Positions 9,051-18,496 are shown, counted from the first letter of the stretch. The stretch: 64,000 bases of DNA from Roseomonas elaeocarpi (GCF_042433915.1 NZ_JBHLUN010000008.1:62001-126000); one strand, 5' to 3'. Program-made: numbers and translations. Notes: generated from the letters alone by a model not told the origin.

Positions 9051-11477
9051 GTGACTGAACTCGCATCTCCGTCCGCTCTTCAGGCCTTGCTCAAAGAGAT
9101 CGACCGATCCGCATCGTCGCAAGATTGGGCCAGGGCGGAGCTAGTGGTGCAGGACGCACTCGCTCGCTTTCCGGAGGAGTTTGGCATTCTTGATCGCCGC
9201 GCGGCGCTGCTCGCGCGACAGCAAGGTCGGGAAACAGAGGCACTCGAAGCTGCATCAAAGATGCGTGAGCTGTATCCACATGATCAACGCGGCTGGGTAC
9301 TCGCCCTCGATGTACTGTCGCGTTGCGGCCGGTGGTCCGAATGTCATGAGCTCGCGGAAGCGGCCCTGGCGAAGTTCCCCGGCAGCCCGCATGCCGCCCT
9401 GCGGCTCGCGCAGTCGGTTGATGCCGTGGCCCGCCGGGACGAAGTGCGCCGTTTAGAGGCCTGGACCTATGCTGCCGAGATACCCGGTGGATTCGAGGCC
9501 GCAGTGCTGGGGAGAAGCGCTGCTCAGATCGACTTCGAACGGGTCGATGACGCCCGCGCGACATTCGAGGAAGCCCTGCGGCGTTTTCCCGGGAGCGATC
9601 TCACCTACTCTTCCTACCTGAAGTTCCTCATGGATGAGTACGAGCTTGATGAAGCCATCGAGCTCACTAGGAGGGCGATGGGGGAGGCTGAGCATCTTCC
9701 CCGCACCCTGCCGGCAACCCTGAACCTGCTTCTGACTCTCCACCGTTACGACGGGGTTTCCGATCTGTTCGGCAGCAAAGCCTTCCAGAATCATCCGGAC
9801 GCCCAGGCGCTCCGGTCACGCTTCGAAGCCAGCAGAACAGCATGGCAGGCCGCCTCGAGCCGGTGGGAGGAAAGCGCCGGCCGCAGTGCTGAGTTCAACG
9901 TGACGGTTGATCAGGTGCGCGGCCTCACCCGCTCCAACGATCATCTCACGGCAACCGAGGCTGCTCTCAGGCTGATCCGGGAACATCGCGGCAACCCGAT
10001 GGCCTGGCAGGTCTGCTTCGACACATTCCGACGGGCGGGCGGACACTATGCCGCACTTTCCGGCTACTTCTGCCTCACGGCCACGCGGCTGTTCCCCGAC
10101 GACGTCGACAGCCACTTCAAGCTGGCCTGCATGCTGATCCACCCGGTGAAGACGCGCAGGGCGGAAACCCTGCTCCACTGGGTGGTCGGGAGAACGCCGA
10201 ACGCCTCGGCTGCGGGCGCGGTGGCAATCCTGCTTTGCCTGCTGGAAAGCACGGGACGAGCTTCGGAAGCCCGCGAACTGCTCCAGCGGGTTGTCGGCGG
10301 CGATCCCTCCTCGTACCCGGCGGATTTCATTCAGTTCTGCCAGCTGCGGCAAAGAAGCCAGGCTCTCCTGGCGGGTGCGGAAGCCGACAAGCTGGCGTTG
10401 CCGGAGGGCTTGATCGAGACGTTCCCTTCCGTCGCCCTCATGACGGACAAACTGGTCACTCTGGGGAAACGGCGGAACTTCACCTCCGGCCGCTCGGTCC
10501 CGCGGGTCGCCTTGTGCCTGTCCGGGCAGCTGCGCGGGTACCGTTCAGCCTGGCCGAGCATCAAGCGCATGATCGTGGAGCCGTTGGGTGCCGACGTGTT
10601 CGTCAGCACCTGGGATACTCTTGGAACGAGCCTGGGCGCGCCGGGCCTCGTCGACCGCTTTCTTCCAGTGGAATTCCAGGCGGCGCTCCCGCCGATGCTG
10701 CGGCGGGGTGAGGTCTTCCCGGATGTCTTCCCGTCCCTGTTCCGTCTGCTGACCACGGACAAAGCGGTGACGTCCGAAGAACTGAGCAGCAGCCTGGGTC
10801 TGGCAGTCTGCGAAACGGAAGATCCGGCGGGCTTCAACGAGGTTCTGCCGCGCCTCGCGGTACCCAGAGGGGGCTGGAATGCCTGCCGTATGGTGTACAA
10901 GATCTGGCGGGCCGACGCGTTGATGCGGCATTACGCCGAAGCGCAGGGCTTCGAGTACGACATCGTCATCAGGCTGCGCCCGGACATGCAGCTCTTCAAC
11001 TTCGACCTCGGCGTCGTGGATGCCTGCCTGCTTGACAACAGGACGATCGCGACGCGGCCCGCCAAGGCGTCAGGCCTGGACGATCAGATGGCCGTCGGCA
11101 GCTGGGACGCGATGCACATCTACGCCCAGGTCTGGCCCCACATCGAGAGCAGCGGCACCAACGAGTATCTTCCCTGGTTCCGCGGTGCCGCCAGCGAAAG
11201 CCTCATACGCAATCACCTGATGGCCTACGGACTGTCGCTGCATTCGTCCGCGGGCTTCTCCTGGAAGCTGTGCCAGAGGCAGCTCGAGTGGCAGGATTTC
11301 ATGGATGCCGCGCTCGATGATGCCAGGACCGCAGGCCCAAACAGGACAAGCATCTTACAAGGGCTCCAATTCTACGCTTCAAGTCTCCAGGCGAAGCGGG
11401 AAGCGGTGTGCCAGGACGACCTCCGGCGCTACACCGGAATGATCAACCAGCAGTTGGACGCAGAAGGAGTACGCTAG
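9051..11477 (+). CDS. TPR-like protein with C-terminal glycosyltransferase-like domain (paralogue 2)
   Basis: An 808-residue paralogue of the preceding gene with the same architecture: helical repeats to about residue 480, then a C-terminal domain starting VALCLSGQLRGYRSAW and carrying FVSTWD, CRMVYKIWRADALM, YDIVIRLRPDM and LDDQMAVGSWDAMHIYA. The GTG start has GGAGGG 6 bases upstream. Codon use is a little less GC-extreme than in paralogue 1. A NodB-type deacetylase starts one base after its stop. Tandem duplication followed by divergence is inferred from shared domain order and motifs. The glycan-modifying role is inference. Confidence 0.7.
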   Translation: MTELASPSALQALLKEIDRSASSQDWARAELVVQDALARFPEEFGILDRRAALLARQQGRETEALEAASKMRELYPHDQRGWVLALDVLSRCGRWSECHELAEAALAKFPGSPHAALRLAQSVDAVARRDEVRRLEAWTYAAEIPGGFEAAVLGRSAAQIDFERVDDARATFEEALRRFPGSDLTYSSYLKFLMDEYELDEAIELTRRAMGEAEHLPRTLPATLNLLLTLHRYDGVSDLFGSKAFQNHPDAQALRSRFEASRTAWQAASSRWEESAGRSAEFNVTVDQVRGLTRSNDHLTATEAALRLIREHRGNPMAWQVCFDTFRRAGGHYAALSGYFCLTATRLFPDDVDSHFKLACMLIHPVKTRRAETLLHWVVGRTPNASAAGAVAILLCLLESTGRASEARELLQRVVGGDPSSYPADFIQFCQLRQRSQALLAGAEADKLALPEGLIETFPSVALMTDKLVTLGKRRNFTSGRSVPRVALCLSGQLRGYRSAWPSIKRMIVEPLGADVFVSTWDTLGTSLGAPGLVDRFLPVEFQAALPPMLRRGEVFPDVFPSLFRLLTTDKAVTSEELSSSLGLAVCETEDPAGFNEVLPRLAVPRGGWNACRMVYKIWRADALMRHYAEAQGFEYDIVIRLRPDMQLFNFDLGVVDACLLDNRTIATRPAKASGLDDQMAVGSWDAMHIYAQVWPHIESSGTNEYLPWFRGAASESLIRNHLMAYGLSLHSSAGFSWKLCQRQLEWQDFMDAALDDARTAGPNRTSILQGLQFYASSLQAKREAVCQDDLRRYTGMINQQLDAEGVR

Positions 11478-11478
11478 C

Positions 11479-12372
11479 ATGGAGACCAACCAGAAACCCT
11501 GGGAATGGCCCGAGCCCACTTGGCGTGAGATCACCGGCCGCGCCCGCGCCGGCCGCTCGCTCGCGCCCAAGTCCTGGCCACACGGCGCCCGCTGCTGCGT
11601 GGCGCTCAGCTTCGACGCGGACCACGACACCATTCCGCTGCGCGACGGCGACCAGAGCCCGATGCGCATCAGCCAGGGCCAGTACGGCAACCGCCAGGGC
11701 GTGCCGCGCATCCGCCGGCTGCTGGAGCGGCACGGCATCCAGGCCTCCTTCTTCTACCCGGCCGTGTCCGCGCTGCTCTACCCGGACGAGGTGCGCGCCG
11801 TGGTGGCCGAGGGGCACGAGATCGGCATCCACTCCTGGATCCACGAGGCCAACACGCAGCTTCCCCCGGGCGTGGAGCGCGAGCTGACGATGCGCGCCGC
11901 CGACACGCTGGAACAGGTCAGCGGCAAGCGGCCGGTGGGGATGCGCACGGCGTCGTGGGACTTCTCGGTCGACACCATGAACATCATCCGGGAAATGAAG
12001 CTGCTCTACGACAGCTCCCTGATGGCCGATGACGACCCCTACGAGATCGTGGCCGATGGCGAGGCGACCGGCATCGTCGAGCTGCCGGTGGAGTGGATCA
12101 AGGACGACGCGCCCTACTTCAACTTCCAGCGCTTCTCCGGCCTGCGGCCCTACACCCCCCCTTCGGGCGTGGAGGAGATCTTCCGGGCCGAGTTCGACGG
12201 CGCATACCGCGAGAACGGGCTGTTCCTGCTGACGATGCACCCGCACATCACCGGCCATCGCTCGCGCATCGCCCTGCTGGAGCGGCTGATCGAGTACATG
12301 CGCGGCCACGAGGGCGTCTGCTTCATGACGCACGAGCAGGTGGCGCGTTACTGCCTCGAACAGGCGAAGTAA
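11479..12372 (+). CDS. Polysaccharide deacetylase (NodB/PuuE-type) family protein
   Basis: A 297-residue NodB-fold amidohydrolase. Metal and catalytic residues are visible: D46/D48/D50 in SFDADHD, and the H-x3-H pair H118/H122 in IGIHSWIHEA. The second half carries RTASWDFS and LPVEWIKDD, typical of the PuuE/HpPgdA-like branch that includes cyclic imide and allantoin-type hydrolases as well as peptidoglycan deacetylases. It therefore may cleave a small cyclic amide and not a polysaccharide. It has no signal peptide. The ATG is one base after the previous stop, with AAGGAG inside the upstream gene, so translation is coupled to paralogue 2. Confidence 0.8.
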   Translation: METNQKPWEWPEPTWREITGRARAGRSLAPKSWPHGARCCVALSFDADHDTIPLRDGDQSPMRISQGQYGNRQGVPRIRRLLERHGIQASFFYPAVSALLYPDEVRAVVAEGHEIGIHSWIHEANTQLPPGVERELTMRAADTLEQVSGKRPVGMRTASWDFSVDTMNIIREMKLLYDSSLMADDDPYEIVADGEATGIVELPVEWIKDDAPYFNFQRFSGLRPYTPPSGVEEIFRAEFDGAYRENGLFLLTMHPHITGHRSRIALLERLIEYMRGHEGVCFMTHEQVARYCLEQAK

Positions 12373-12380
12373 GCTTCACC

Positions 12381-12404
12381 GGGCCGGGCCTTCGCGCCCG
12401 GCCC
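12381..12404 (+). terminator. Strong GC hairpin terminator
   Basis: A perfect 9-bp stem, GGGCCGGGC at 12381-12389 and GCCCGGCCC at 12396-12404, with a 6-nt loop, then GCCCTTT. It starts 9 bases after the deacetylase stop and would separate that transcript from malate synthase. Confidence 0.65.
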
Positions 12405-12468
12405 GCCCTTTGCCGCGAGGGTATGGCAGGACTATCTCTCGCCGGACGCGCGACAAGGATATCCGCCC

Positions 12469-14613
12469 ATGGCTCCCTCCCCCGCCCTTCAGGTCGATCC
12501 GGCTCTCGTTCGCTTCGTGGCCGAGGAAGCCCTGCCCGGCACCGGTGTCACGCCCGACGCCTTCTGGGCGGGGATGGAGGCGATCCTGCGCGACCTCGCG
12601 CCGCGCAACGCCCTGCTGCTGCGCCATCGTGACGCGCTGCAGGCGCGGATCGACGCCTGGCACCGGGAGAACCCTGCCCGGCCGATCGACCTCGCCGCCT
12701 ATACCGGTTTCCTGCGGGAGATCGGCTACCTGCTCGACCCGCCGGGCGAGGTCACGCTCGCCACGGACGGCGTGGATCCGGAAATCGCGACCATGGCCGG
12801 GCCGCAGCTCGTGGTGCCGGTGAACAACGCCCGCTACGCCCTCAACGCCGCCAACGCGCGCTGGGGCAGCCTTTACGACGCGCTCTACGGCACCGACGCC
12901 ATTCCGCAGGAGGGTGCCCCGGCCAGGGGCTACGACCCGGCGCGCGGCGCGAAGGTGATCGCGCGTGCGCGGGAGGCGCTGGACGAGGCGGCGCCGCTCG
13001 CGCAGGGGAGCCACGCGGAGGCGCAGGGCTACGCGGTGGAGGCCGGGGCGCTGGCGGTGCGGCTGCCGGGTGGCGGCACCACGGCGCTGCGCGACCCGGC
13101 GCAGTTCGTGGGCTACGAGGGCGAGGCCGCGTCACCGCGTTCGGTGCTGCTGCGCCGCAACGGGCTGCATCTCGACATCCGCTTCGACCGTGCCAGCGAG
13201 ATCGGCCGGAACGACGCGGCGGGGATCAGCGACCTGATCCTCGAGAGCGCGGTGAGCACCATCATGGATGCCGAGGACTCCGTGGCGGCGGTGGATGCCG
13301 AGGACAAGGTCGGCGTGTACCGCAACTGGCTCGGCCTGATGCGCGGCGACCTCCAGGCGAGCTTCGAGAAGAACGGCCGCACGGTGACGCGCCGGCTGAA
13401 CGGGGACCGCACCTGGACGGCGCCGGGCGGCGGCACCGTGACGCTGCCGGGCCGCTCGCTGATGCTGGTGCGCAATGTCGGCCACCACATGATGACCGAC
13501 GCGGTGACCCTCGATGGCGAGGTCGTGCCCGAAACGGTCCTCGACGCGATGGTGACCGCGGCGATCGCGATCCACGACCTCAAGGGAGCGCGCATGAACT
13601 CGCGCGCCGGGTCGGTCTACATCGTCAAGCCCAAGATGCACGGGCCCGAGGAAGTGGCCTGGGCGGTGGAGCTGTTCGGGCGCGTGGAAGACGTGCTCGG
13701 CCTCGCGCGCAATACGCTCAAGATGGGCATCATGGACGAGGAGCGGCGCACCACCGTGAACCTGCGCCGCTGCATCGCGGCGGCACGCGAGCGGGTGGTG
13801 TTCATCAACACCGGCTTCCTCGACCGCACCGGCGACGAGATCCACACCTCCATGGAAGCCGGCGCCATGGTGCGCAAGAACGACATGAAGGCGCAGCCCT
13901 GGATTGCGGCCTACGAGGCGCAAAACGTCGAGGCCGGGCTGGAATGCGGCCTCGCCGGGCGGGCGCAGATCGGCAAGGGCATGTGGGCGGCGCCCGACGC
14001 GATGGCCGACATGCTCGTGCAGAAGATCGGCCATCCGCGCGCCGGCGCCAGCACCGCCTGGGTCCCCTCGCCCACCGCGGCCACGCTGCACGCGCTGCAT
14101 TACCATCAGGTCGACGTGGCGGAGCGGCAGCGCGAGATCGCGGGTGGCGCGGCGAAGGGTGACCTGGCGGCGATCCTGACGGTGCCGCTGGCCGCCGACA
14201 CCAACTGGCCGCCCGAGGCCGTACAGGCGGAGCTCGACAACAACGCGCAGGGCATCCTGGGCTACGTGGTGCGCTGGGTGGACCAGGGGGTCGGCTGCTC
14301 CAAGGTGCCCGACATCCACGATGTCGGGCTGATGGAGGACCGCGCGACGCTGCGCATCTCGGCGCAGCACATCGCCAACTGGCTGCGCCACGGCGTGGTG
14401 ACGGAAGCGCAGGTGGAGGAAACGCTGCGCCGGATGGCGGGCGTGGTGGACCGGCAGAACGCGGGTGACCCGCTCTATCGCGCCATGGCGCCGGGCTTCG
14501 ACGGGCCGGCGTTCCGCGCGGCGCGGGCGCTGGTGCTGGAGGGCACGACGCAGCCCAACGGCTATACCGAGTTCATCCTCCACGCCCATCGCCGCGAGGC
14601 CAAGGCGGCCTGA
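12469..14613 (+). CDS. glcB: Malate synthase G
   Basis: A 714-residue monomeric malate synthase (G isoforms are about 720). It condenses glyoxylate with acetyl-CoA to malate in the glyoxylate/glycolate route. Family-typical stretches are visible: VVPVNNARYALNAANARWGSLYDALYG-like N-terminus, ESAVSTIMDAEDSVAAVDAEDK, RNVGHHM, SVYIVKPKMHGP, INTGFLDRTGDEIHTSMEAG and the long C-terminal catalytic region with GYVVRWVDQGVGCSKVPD. The ATG follows a weak AAGGA. No isocitrate lyase is in the window, so its glyoxylate source is unseen. It ends at a hairpin shared with the convergent beta-propeller gene. Confidence 0.95.
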   Translation: MAPSPALQVDPALVRFVAEEALPGTGVTPDAFWAGMEAILRDLAPRNALLLRHRDALQARIDAWHRENPARPIDLAAYTGFLREIGYLLDPPGEVTLATDGVDPEIATMAGPQLVVPVNNARYALNAANARWGSLYDALYGTDAIPQEGAPARGYDPARGAKVIARAREALDEAAPLAQGSHAEAQGYAVEAGALAVRLPGGGTTALRDPAQFVGYEGEAASPRSVLLRRNGLHLDIRFDRASEIGRNDAAGISDLILESAVSTIMDAEDSVAAVDAEDKVGVYRNWLGLMRGDLQASFEKNGRTVTRRLNGDRTWTAPGGGTVTLPGRSLMLVRNVGHHMMTDAVTLDGEVVPETVLDAMVTAAIAIHDLKGARMNSRAGSVYIVKPKMHGPEEVAWAVELFGRVEDVLGLARNTLKMGIMDEERRTTVNLRRCIAAARERVVFINTGFLDRTGDEIHTSMEAGAMVRKNDMKAQPWIAAYEAQNVEAGLECGLAGRAQIGKGMWAAPDAMADMLVQKIGHPRAGASTAWVPSPTAATLHALHYHQVDVAERQREIAGGAAKGDLAAILTVPLAADTNWPPEAVQAELDNNAQGILGYVVRWVDQGVGCSKVPDIHDVGLMEDRATLRISAQHIANWLRHGVVTEAQVEETLRRMAGVVDRQNAGDPLYRAMAPGFDGPAFRAARALVLEGTTQPNGYTEFILHAHRREAKAA

Positions 14614-14625
14614 GCCGCCCGCCCC

Positions 14626-14661
14626 CTGCCCGCGGCGCGGCGTTCAGCCGGCGGCGGGCAG
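14626..14661. terminator. Hairpin between convergent malate synthase and beta-propeller genes
   Basis: CTGCCCGC at 14626-14633 pairs with GCGGGCAG at 14654-14661, and an inner CGGC/GCCG pair closes a GTTCA loop. The right arm overlaps the last codons of the minus-strand gene. A bidirectional terminator is the simplest reading. Confidence 0.45.
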
Positions 14662-15687
14662 CCAGCGCGTCACGTCGGCGCCGGCACCGGTCTTGAACCG
14701 CCGCTCGACGCGCTGCGTCTCCAGGTCCACGGTCAGGACCTCGTCCGAGGCGAGCGAGATGAAGGCGCGCGCTGCCGTCGGGTGCAGCGAGGCGCCGGCC
14801 GGCTTGGCGCCGAGCTTCATCGTCCAGATGTTGCTCATGTCGGGCTTGAGCAGCGAGGCGCTCTCCCCCGCCAGGTTCAGCAACAGCAGCCGCCCGTCCG
14901 CCATGGCGTAAAGCCGCACCGGGTCGCCGCCGACCTCGCGCGTGGCGCGGACCTTCAGCGTGTCGGCGTCGAGCATGGTGACGGAACCGCTGCGACGATT
15001 GCCGACGTAGAGGGTCTTCTCGTCCGGGCTCAGGCAGTTGCCTTCCGGAAAGGTGCCGACGCGCGTGACCACCGGCGCCACCGAGGCGTCGCGCGGGCGG
15101 ATCAGGCTCACGGTGTTGCTCAGCAGCCCGGTCACCCAGGCGCGCTCGCCGTCGCGGCTGAGCGAGAAGAGGTGCGTCTTGATACCGCCGGTGTTTGCCG
15201 CGGCCGAGGGCTGTTTCGCGCCGACCGGATCGTCGAAGGAGACGAGGACGCCCTTTTCCTCGCTCAGCACCGTCAGGCGGCCTTTCTCGTCCAGGCCGAT
15301 GCCGTGGAGGCGGTTGAAGGGCGCGCATTCAAGGGAATGCACCACCCGGCGTTCCAGGAGGTCCACCACCACCACGTCGGTGCCGCCCTCGCCCACCTTG
15401 TCGGAGGATTCGAGGCCGTAATGCGCCACGAAGGCGTGGCGGTTCGCCCGGTCCACCACGAATTCGTGCGGGAACTGCGGCAGCGCCACCTCGGCGCGGC
15501 GGTCGCCCGTGTCGGGATCGAGGAAGACCAGCTTGCTGGCCACCTTCTCCACCAGCAGCAGCGTGTCGCCACCGCTCGCCACGGTGGTCTGTGCCGCGGC
15601 GCCGCGCGAAACGCCCTCGGCGGCCAGGGACAGAGTTGGAAGCAGAAGAGTGCCGAGGGCCATGAGCGTGCTTCTCCGGGCGAGCAT
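14644..15687 (-). CDS. Secreted YncE-like beta-propeller protein
   Basis: A 347-residue exported protein. It starts at the ATG preceded by GTGAGGA and opens with a signal peptide (MLARRST, hydrophobic core, SLAAEG near residue 23). Four to seven repeating blade units follow, with elements such as KLVFLDPDTGDR, NTVSLIRPRDAS, KTLYVGNRRSGSVTMLDADT and AFISLASDEVLTVDLET, as in YncE/40-residue YVTN-like propellers. Binding or scaffolding in the periplasm is likely, with no catalytic motif. It is divergent from the bestrophin gene, with 233 bp between the starts. Confidence 0.75.
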   Translation of the reverse strand: MLARRSTLMALGTLLLPTLSLAAEGVSRGAAAQTTVASGGDTLLLVEKVASKLVFLDPDTGDRRAEVALPQFPHEFVVDRANRHAFVAHYGLESSDKVGEGGTDVVVVDLLERRVVHSLECAPFNRLHGIGLDEKGRLTVLSEEKGVLVSFDDPVGAKQPSAAANTGGIKTHLFSLSRDGERAWVTGLLSNTVSLIRPRDASVAPVVTRVGTFPEGNCLSPDEKTLYVGNRRSGSVTMLDADTLKVRATREVGGDPVRLYAMADGRLLLLNLAGESASLLKPDMSNIWTMKLGAKPAGASLHPTAARAFISLASDEVLTVDLETQRVERRFKTGAGADVTRWLPAAG

Positions 15688-15920
15688 GGGTGGTGTCCTC
15701 ACGTCTGGCGTTAAGACGCCTCCGGTTTCGCCGGGTTTCCGCCGGTAACAGCCGGCTGGCTGATCCAACCTGCCCGCCTATGTTGCGTTGCGGTAATTCC
15801 CTGTCCATGCGCCGCGCGGCGTGGGTGGCGGGCTTCCTTTTCTGCACAGACCGGAACCACGCCCATTCAGCCGATCCGAACCAACGAACAATCCGCCCGC
15901 AGTCTCCCGGGCGGTGGCGC

Positions 15921-16823
15921 ATGATCGTTCCAAGGAATGCCCAGCTGGGCCGCATGGTGCGGTCGCTGGGATGGCCGCTGGCGCTGTTCCTCGTGTGGGA
16001 TTTCGCGGTGGTGGTGTCCTACGTCACGCTGCACCACGACCTGCGCCTTTACCTGCCGGTGCTGCCGCTGAGCCTGCTGGGCTCGGCGCTGGTGCTGTTC
16101 CTGGGTTTCCGCAACAACAGCGCCTATGCCCGCTGGTGGGAAGCGCGCACGCTCTGGGGTGCGACGGTGAATGCGTCGCGCTCCTTCGGGCGCCAGGTGC
16201 TGAGCTTCATCCCCGACACGCCCGCGACGGTGCCCTTCAAGCGTGAGGTCGTGCAGCGGCAGATCGCCTATGTCCACGCGCTGCGCTGCGCGCTGCGCCG
16301 GCAGGATTGCTGGGACGAGATCGGCCGGCACGTCCCCGGCGACGAGCTGACGCGATTGAAGGGCATGAACAACCTGCCCAACGCGATCCTGGCGATCGCG
16401 GCCTCGCGCCTGGCCCATGCGCGGGCGCAGGGCTGGATCGACAGCATCCAGCAGACACGGCTGGAAGCCACCATGGTCGACCTGAGCAACGCGCAGGGCG
16501 GGATGGAGCGCATCAAGAACACGCCGCTGCCGCGCCAGTACACCTTCTTTCCGCGCTTCTTCGTGCACGTCTTCTGCGTGCTGCTGCCGGTCGGGCTGGT
16601 GGAAAGCCTGGGCTTCTACACCCCGCTCGCCTCCTTCGTGGTGGGCTTCATGCTGCTGGCGATCGAGCAGATCGGCGACGACATCCAGGACCCGTTCGAG
16701 AACACGGTGAACGACGTGCCGCTGACGGCGATCTGCCGCACCATCGAGATCGACCTGCTGCAGTCCATCGGCGACATGAACACGCCGCCCCCGGCCAGGC
16801 CCGAGCACGACGTGCTGTGGTGA
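15921..16823 (+). CDS. Bestrophin family (UPF0187) membrane channel protein
   Basis: A 300-residue inner-membrane protein, the normal length for bacterial bestrophins. Hydrophobic segments lie at about residues 20-38, 45-62, 205-225 and 230-245. Family marks are FRNNSAYARWWEAR after the second segment, the central helical region with RLAHARAQGW, and QIGDDIQDPFENTVNDVPL near the C-terminus. Bacterial homologues form pentameric ion channels; ion selectivity is not predictable here. The ATG at 15921 is used because upstream in-frame sequence is not bestrophin-like. Confidence 0.85.
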   Translation: MIVPRNAQLGRMVRSLGWPLALFLVWDFAVVVSYVTLHHDLRLYLPVLPLSLLGSALVLFLGFRNNSAYARWWEARTLWGATVNASRSFGRQVLSFIPDTPATVPFKREVVQRQIAYVHALRCALRRQDCWDEIGRHVPGDELTRLKGMNNLPNAILAIAASRLAHARAQGWIDSIQQTRLEATMVDLSNAQGGMERIKNTPLPRQYTFFPRFFVHVFCVLLPVGLVESLGFYTPLASFVVGFMLLAIEQIGDDIQDPFENTVNDVPLTAICRTIEIDLLQSIGDMNTPPPARPEHDVLW

Positions 16824-16833
16824 GGCGGGCGCC

Positions 16834-17466
16834 TCAGGCGCGGCGGCTGAGCTGGGCGCGGAGGAGGTCGAGGTCCTCGCGCAGCGCGGCGATCTCGTCG
16901 GCTACCGGATCGGGCGCCCCGCGCGCGATGCCGTAGCCCAGCGAGGGGCCAACCGCCTCGGGATGTTCGGGCGGCCGCGCCGGGATGCCCACCACGGTTA
17001 GCCCGGGCGGAACCTCGGACACCACCACGGCATTGGCGCCGACCCGCGCGCCCAGGCCCACCACGATCGGCCCCAGCACCTGCGCGCCGGCGCCGATCAC
17101 CGCGCCATCGCGGATGGTGGGATGCCGCTTGCCGGGCCGCATGGTCAGGCCGCCCAGCGTGACGTTGTGGTAGATCAGCACGTCGTCGCCGATCTCGGCC
17201 GTTTCCCCGATCACGGTGCCCAGCCCGTGATCGATGAAGAGCCGTCGGCCGATGCGCGCGCCGGGATGGATCTCGATGCCGGTCAGCCAGCGCGACAGGT
17301 GCGACACGCAGCGCCCCGCGGTGCGGAAGCCGCGCCGCCACAGCCCGTGCGCCAGGCGGTGCCACAGCACCGCGTGGAGCCCGGCGTAGCACAGGATCGC
17401 CTCCAGCTGGCCCGGCCGCGCCGGGTCACGCGCACGGATCGAACGGACGAGTTCGAACAGCTCCAC
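16834..17466 (-). CDS. cysE: Serine O-acetyltransferase (EpsC/short CysE type)
   Basis: A 210-residue left-handed beta-helix acetyltransferase that makes O-acetylserine for cysteine synthesis. Hexapeptide repeats run from about residue 66 (IHPGARIGRRLFIDHGLGTVIGETAEIGDDVLIYHNVTLGG), with the catalytic His/Asp in FIDHG and the GKRHPTI lid segment. It lacks the long N-terminal domain of E. coli CysE, as do EpsC forms. The start is GTG, 6 bases after the cysK stop, so it is operonic with cysK. The C-terminal ALREDLDLLRAQLSRR tail is probably a helix and lacks a typical CysE C-terminal Ile. Confidence 0.88.
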   Translation of the reverse strand: MELFELVRSIRARDPARPGQLEAILCYAGLHAVLWHRLAHGLWRRGFRTAGRCVSHLSRWLTGIEIHPGARIGRRLFIDHGLGTVIGETAEIGDDVLIYHNVTLGGLTMRPGKRHPTIRDGAVIGAGAQVLGPIVVGLGARVGANAVVVSEVPPGLTVVGIPARPPEHPEAVGPSLGYGIARGAPDPVADEIAALREDLDLLRAQLSRRA

Positions 17467-17472
17467 CGCGGC

Positions 17473-18492
17473 TCAGCCGTCGAGCCAGCTCGGCACCGGC
17501 AGGCCCTTGGAGCGCAGGAACTCCGGGTTGAACAGCTTGCTCTGATACCGCGCGCCGCTGTCGCACAGGATCGTCACCACGGTGTTGCCCGGCCCCATCT
17601 CGCGCGCCACGCGGATCGCGGCGGCGACGTTGATGCCGGCGCTGCCGCCGATGCTCAGACCCTCGTCGCGCAGCAGCTCGAACACCTCACGCAGCGCCTC
17701 GTCATCGGGGATCTGCACCGCGTCGTCGATCGGCGCGCCTTCAAGGTTGCCGGGCACGCGCGCGGCCTGCCCGATGCCCTCGGTGACGGAACCGCCCTCG
17801 GCCTTGAGCGTGCCGGTCTTGACCCAGGAATACAGCGCCGAGCCCATCGGGTCGGCCAGCACGGTCCGCACCGCCGGGTTGCGCGACTTCAGCGCCCGCG
17901 CGATGCCCGCGAAGGTGCCGCCCGTTCCGGCCGAGCAGGTGAAGGCGTGGATGCGGCCGTCCAGCTCTTCCCAGATCTCGGGACCGGTGGTGCGCTCATG
18001 CTCGGCACCGTTGGCGAGGTTGTCGAACTGGTTGGCCCAGACCGTCGGACCTTCCTTCGACAACTCCTCCGCCACGCGACGGGAATAGTGCACGTAGTTG
18101 CCGGGATCGCTGTAGGGCTTGGCCGGGATCAGCCGCAGGTCGGCGCCGATCATGCGCAGGAAGTCGATCTTCTCGCGGCTCTGGGTTTCCGGCATCACCA
18201 CGACGCTGCGCCAGCCGCGCGCGTTGGCGGCCAGCGTCAGGCCGATGCCGGTGTTGCCGGCCGTGCCTTCCACCACCGTGCCCGGCTGGAAGGGCACGAG
18301 CTGCCCGCGGTTCACCGCGTCGCCCAGGATGCCCAACGCGGCACGGTCCTTCACGCTGCCGCCGGGGTTCATGAACTCGGCCTTGCCGAAGATGTCGCAG
18401 CCCGTCATCTCGGAGGCGCGCTTGAGGCGGATCAGCGGGGTGCGGCCGACCGCACCCCAGAAGCCGTCCACCGGACCAGGATGAAGCGTCAC
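17473..18492 (-). CDS. cysK: Cysteine synthase (O-acetylserine sulfhydrylase)
   Basis: A 339-residue PLP enzyme that forms cysteine from O-acetylserine and sulfide. The PLP lysine is K48 in NPGGSVKDRA. The phosphate loop CSAGTGGTFAG, the substrate loop GTAGNTGIG and the late SIGGSAGINVAAA are present. The start is GTG, four bases after the peroxiredoxin stop. The order peroxiredoxin-cysK-cysE in one tight operon ties cysteine supply to peroxide defence. A cystathionine beta-synthase-like activity cannot be excluded, but the cysE neighbour argues for CysK. Confidence 0.93.
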   Translation of the reverse strand: MTLHPGPVDGFWGAVGRTPLIRLKRASEMTGCDIFGKAEFMNPGGSVKDRAALGILGDAVNRGQLVPFQPGTVVEGTAGNTGIGLTLAANARGWRSVVVMPETQSREKIDFLRMIGADLRLIPAKPYSDPGNYVHYSRRVAEELSKEGPTVWANQFDNLANGAEHERTTGPEIWEELDGRIHAFTCSAGTGGTFAGIARALKSRNPAVRTVLADPMGSALYSWVKTGTLKAEGGSVTEGIGQAARVPGNLEGAPIDDAVQIPDDEALREVFELLRDEGLSIGGSAGINVAAAIRVAREMGPGNTVVTILCDSGARYQSKLFNPEFLRSKGLPVPSWLDG

Positions 18493-18496
18493 GCCG

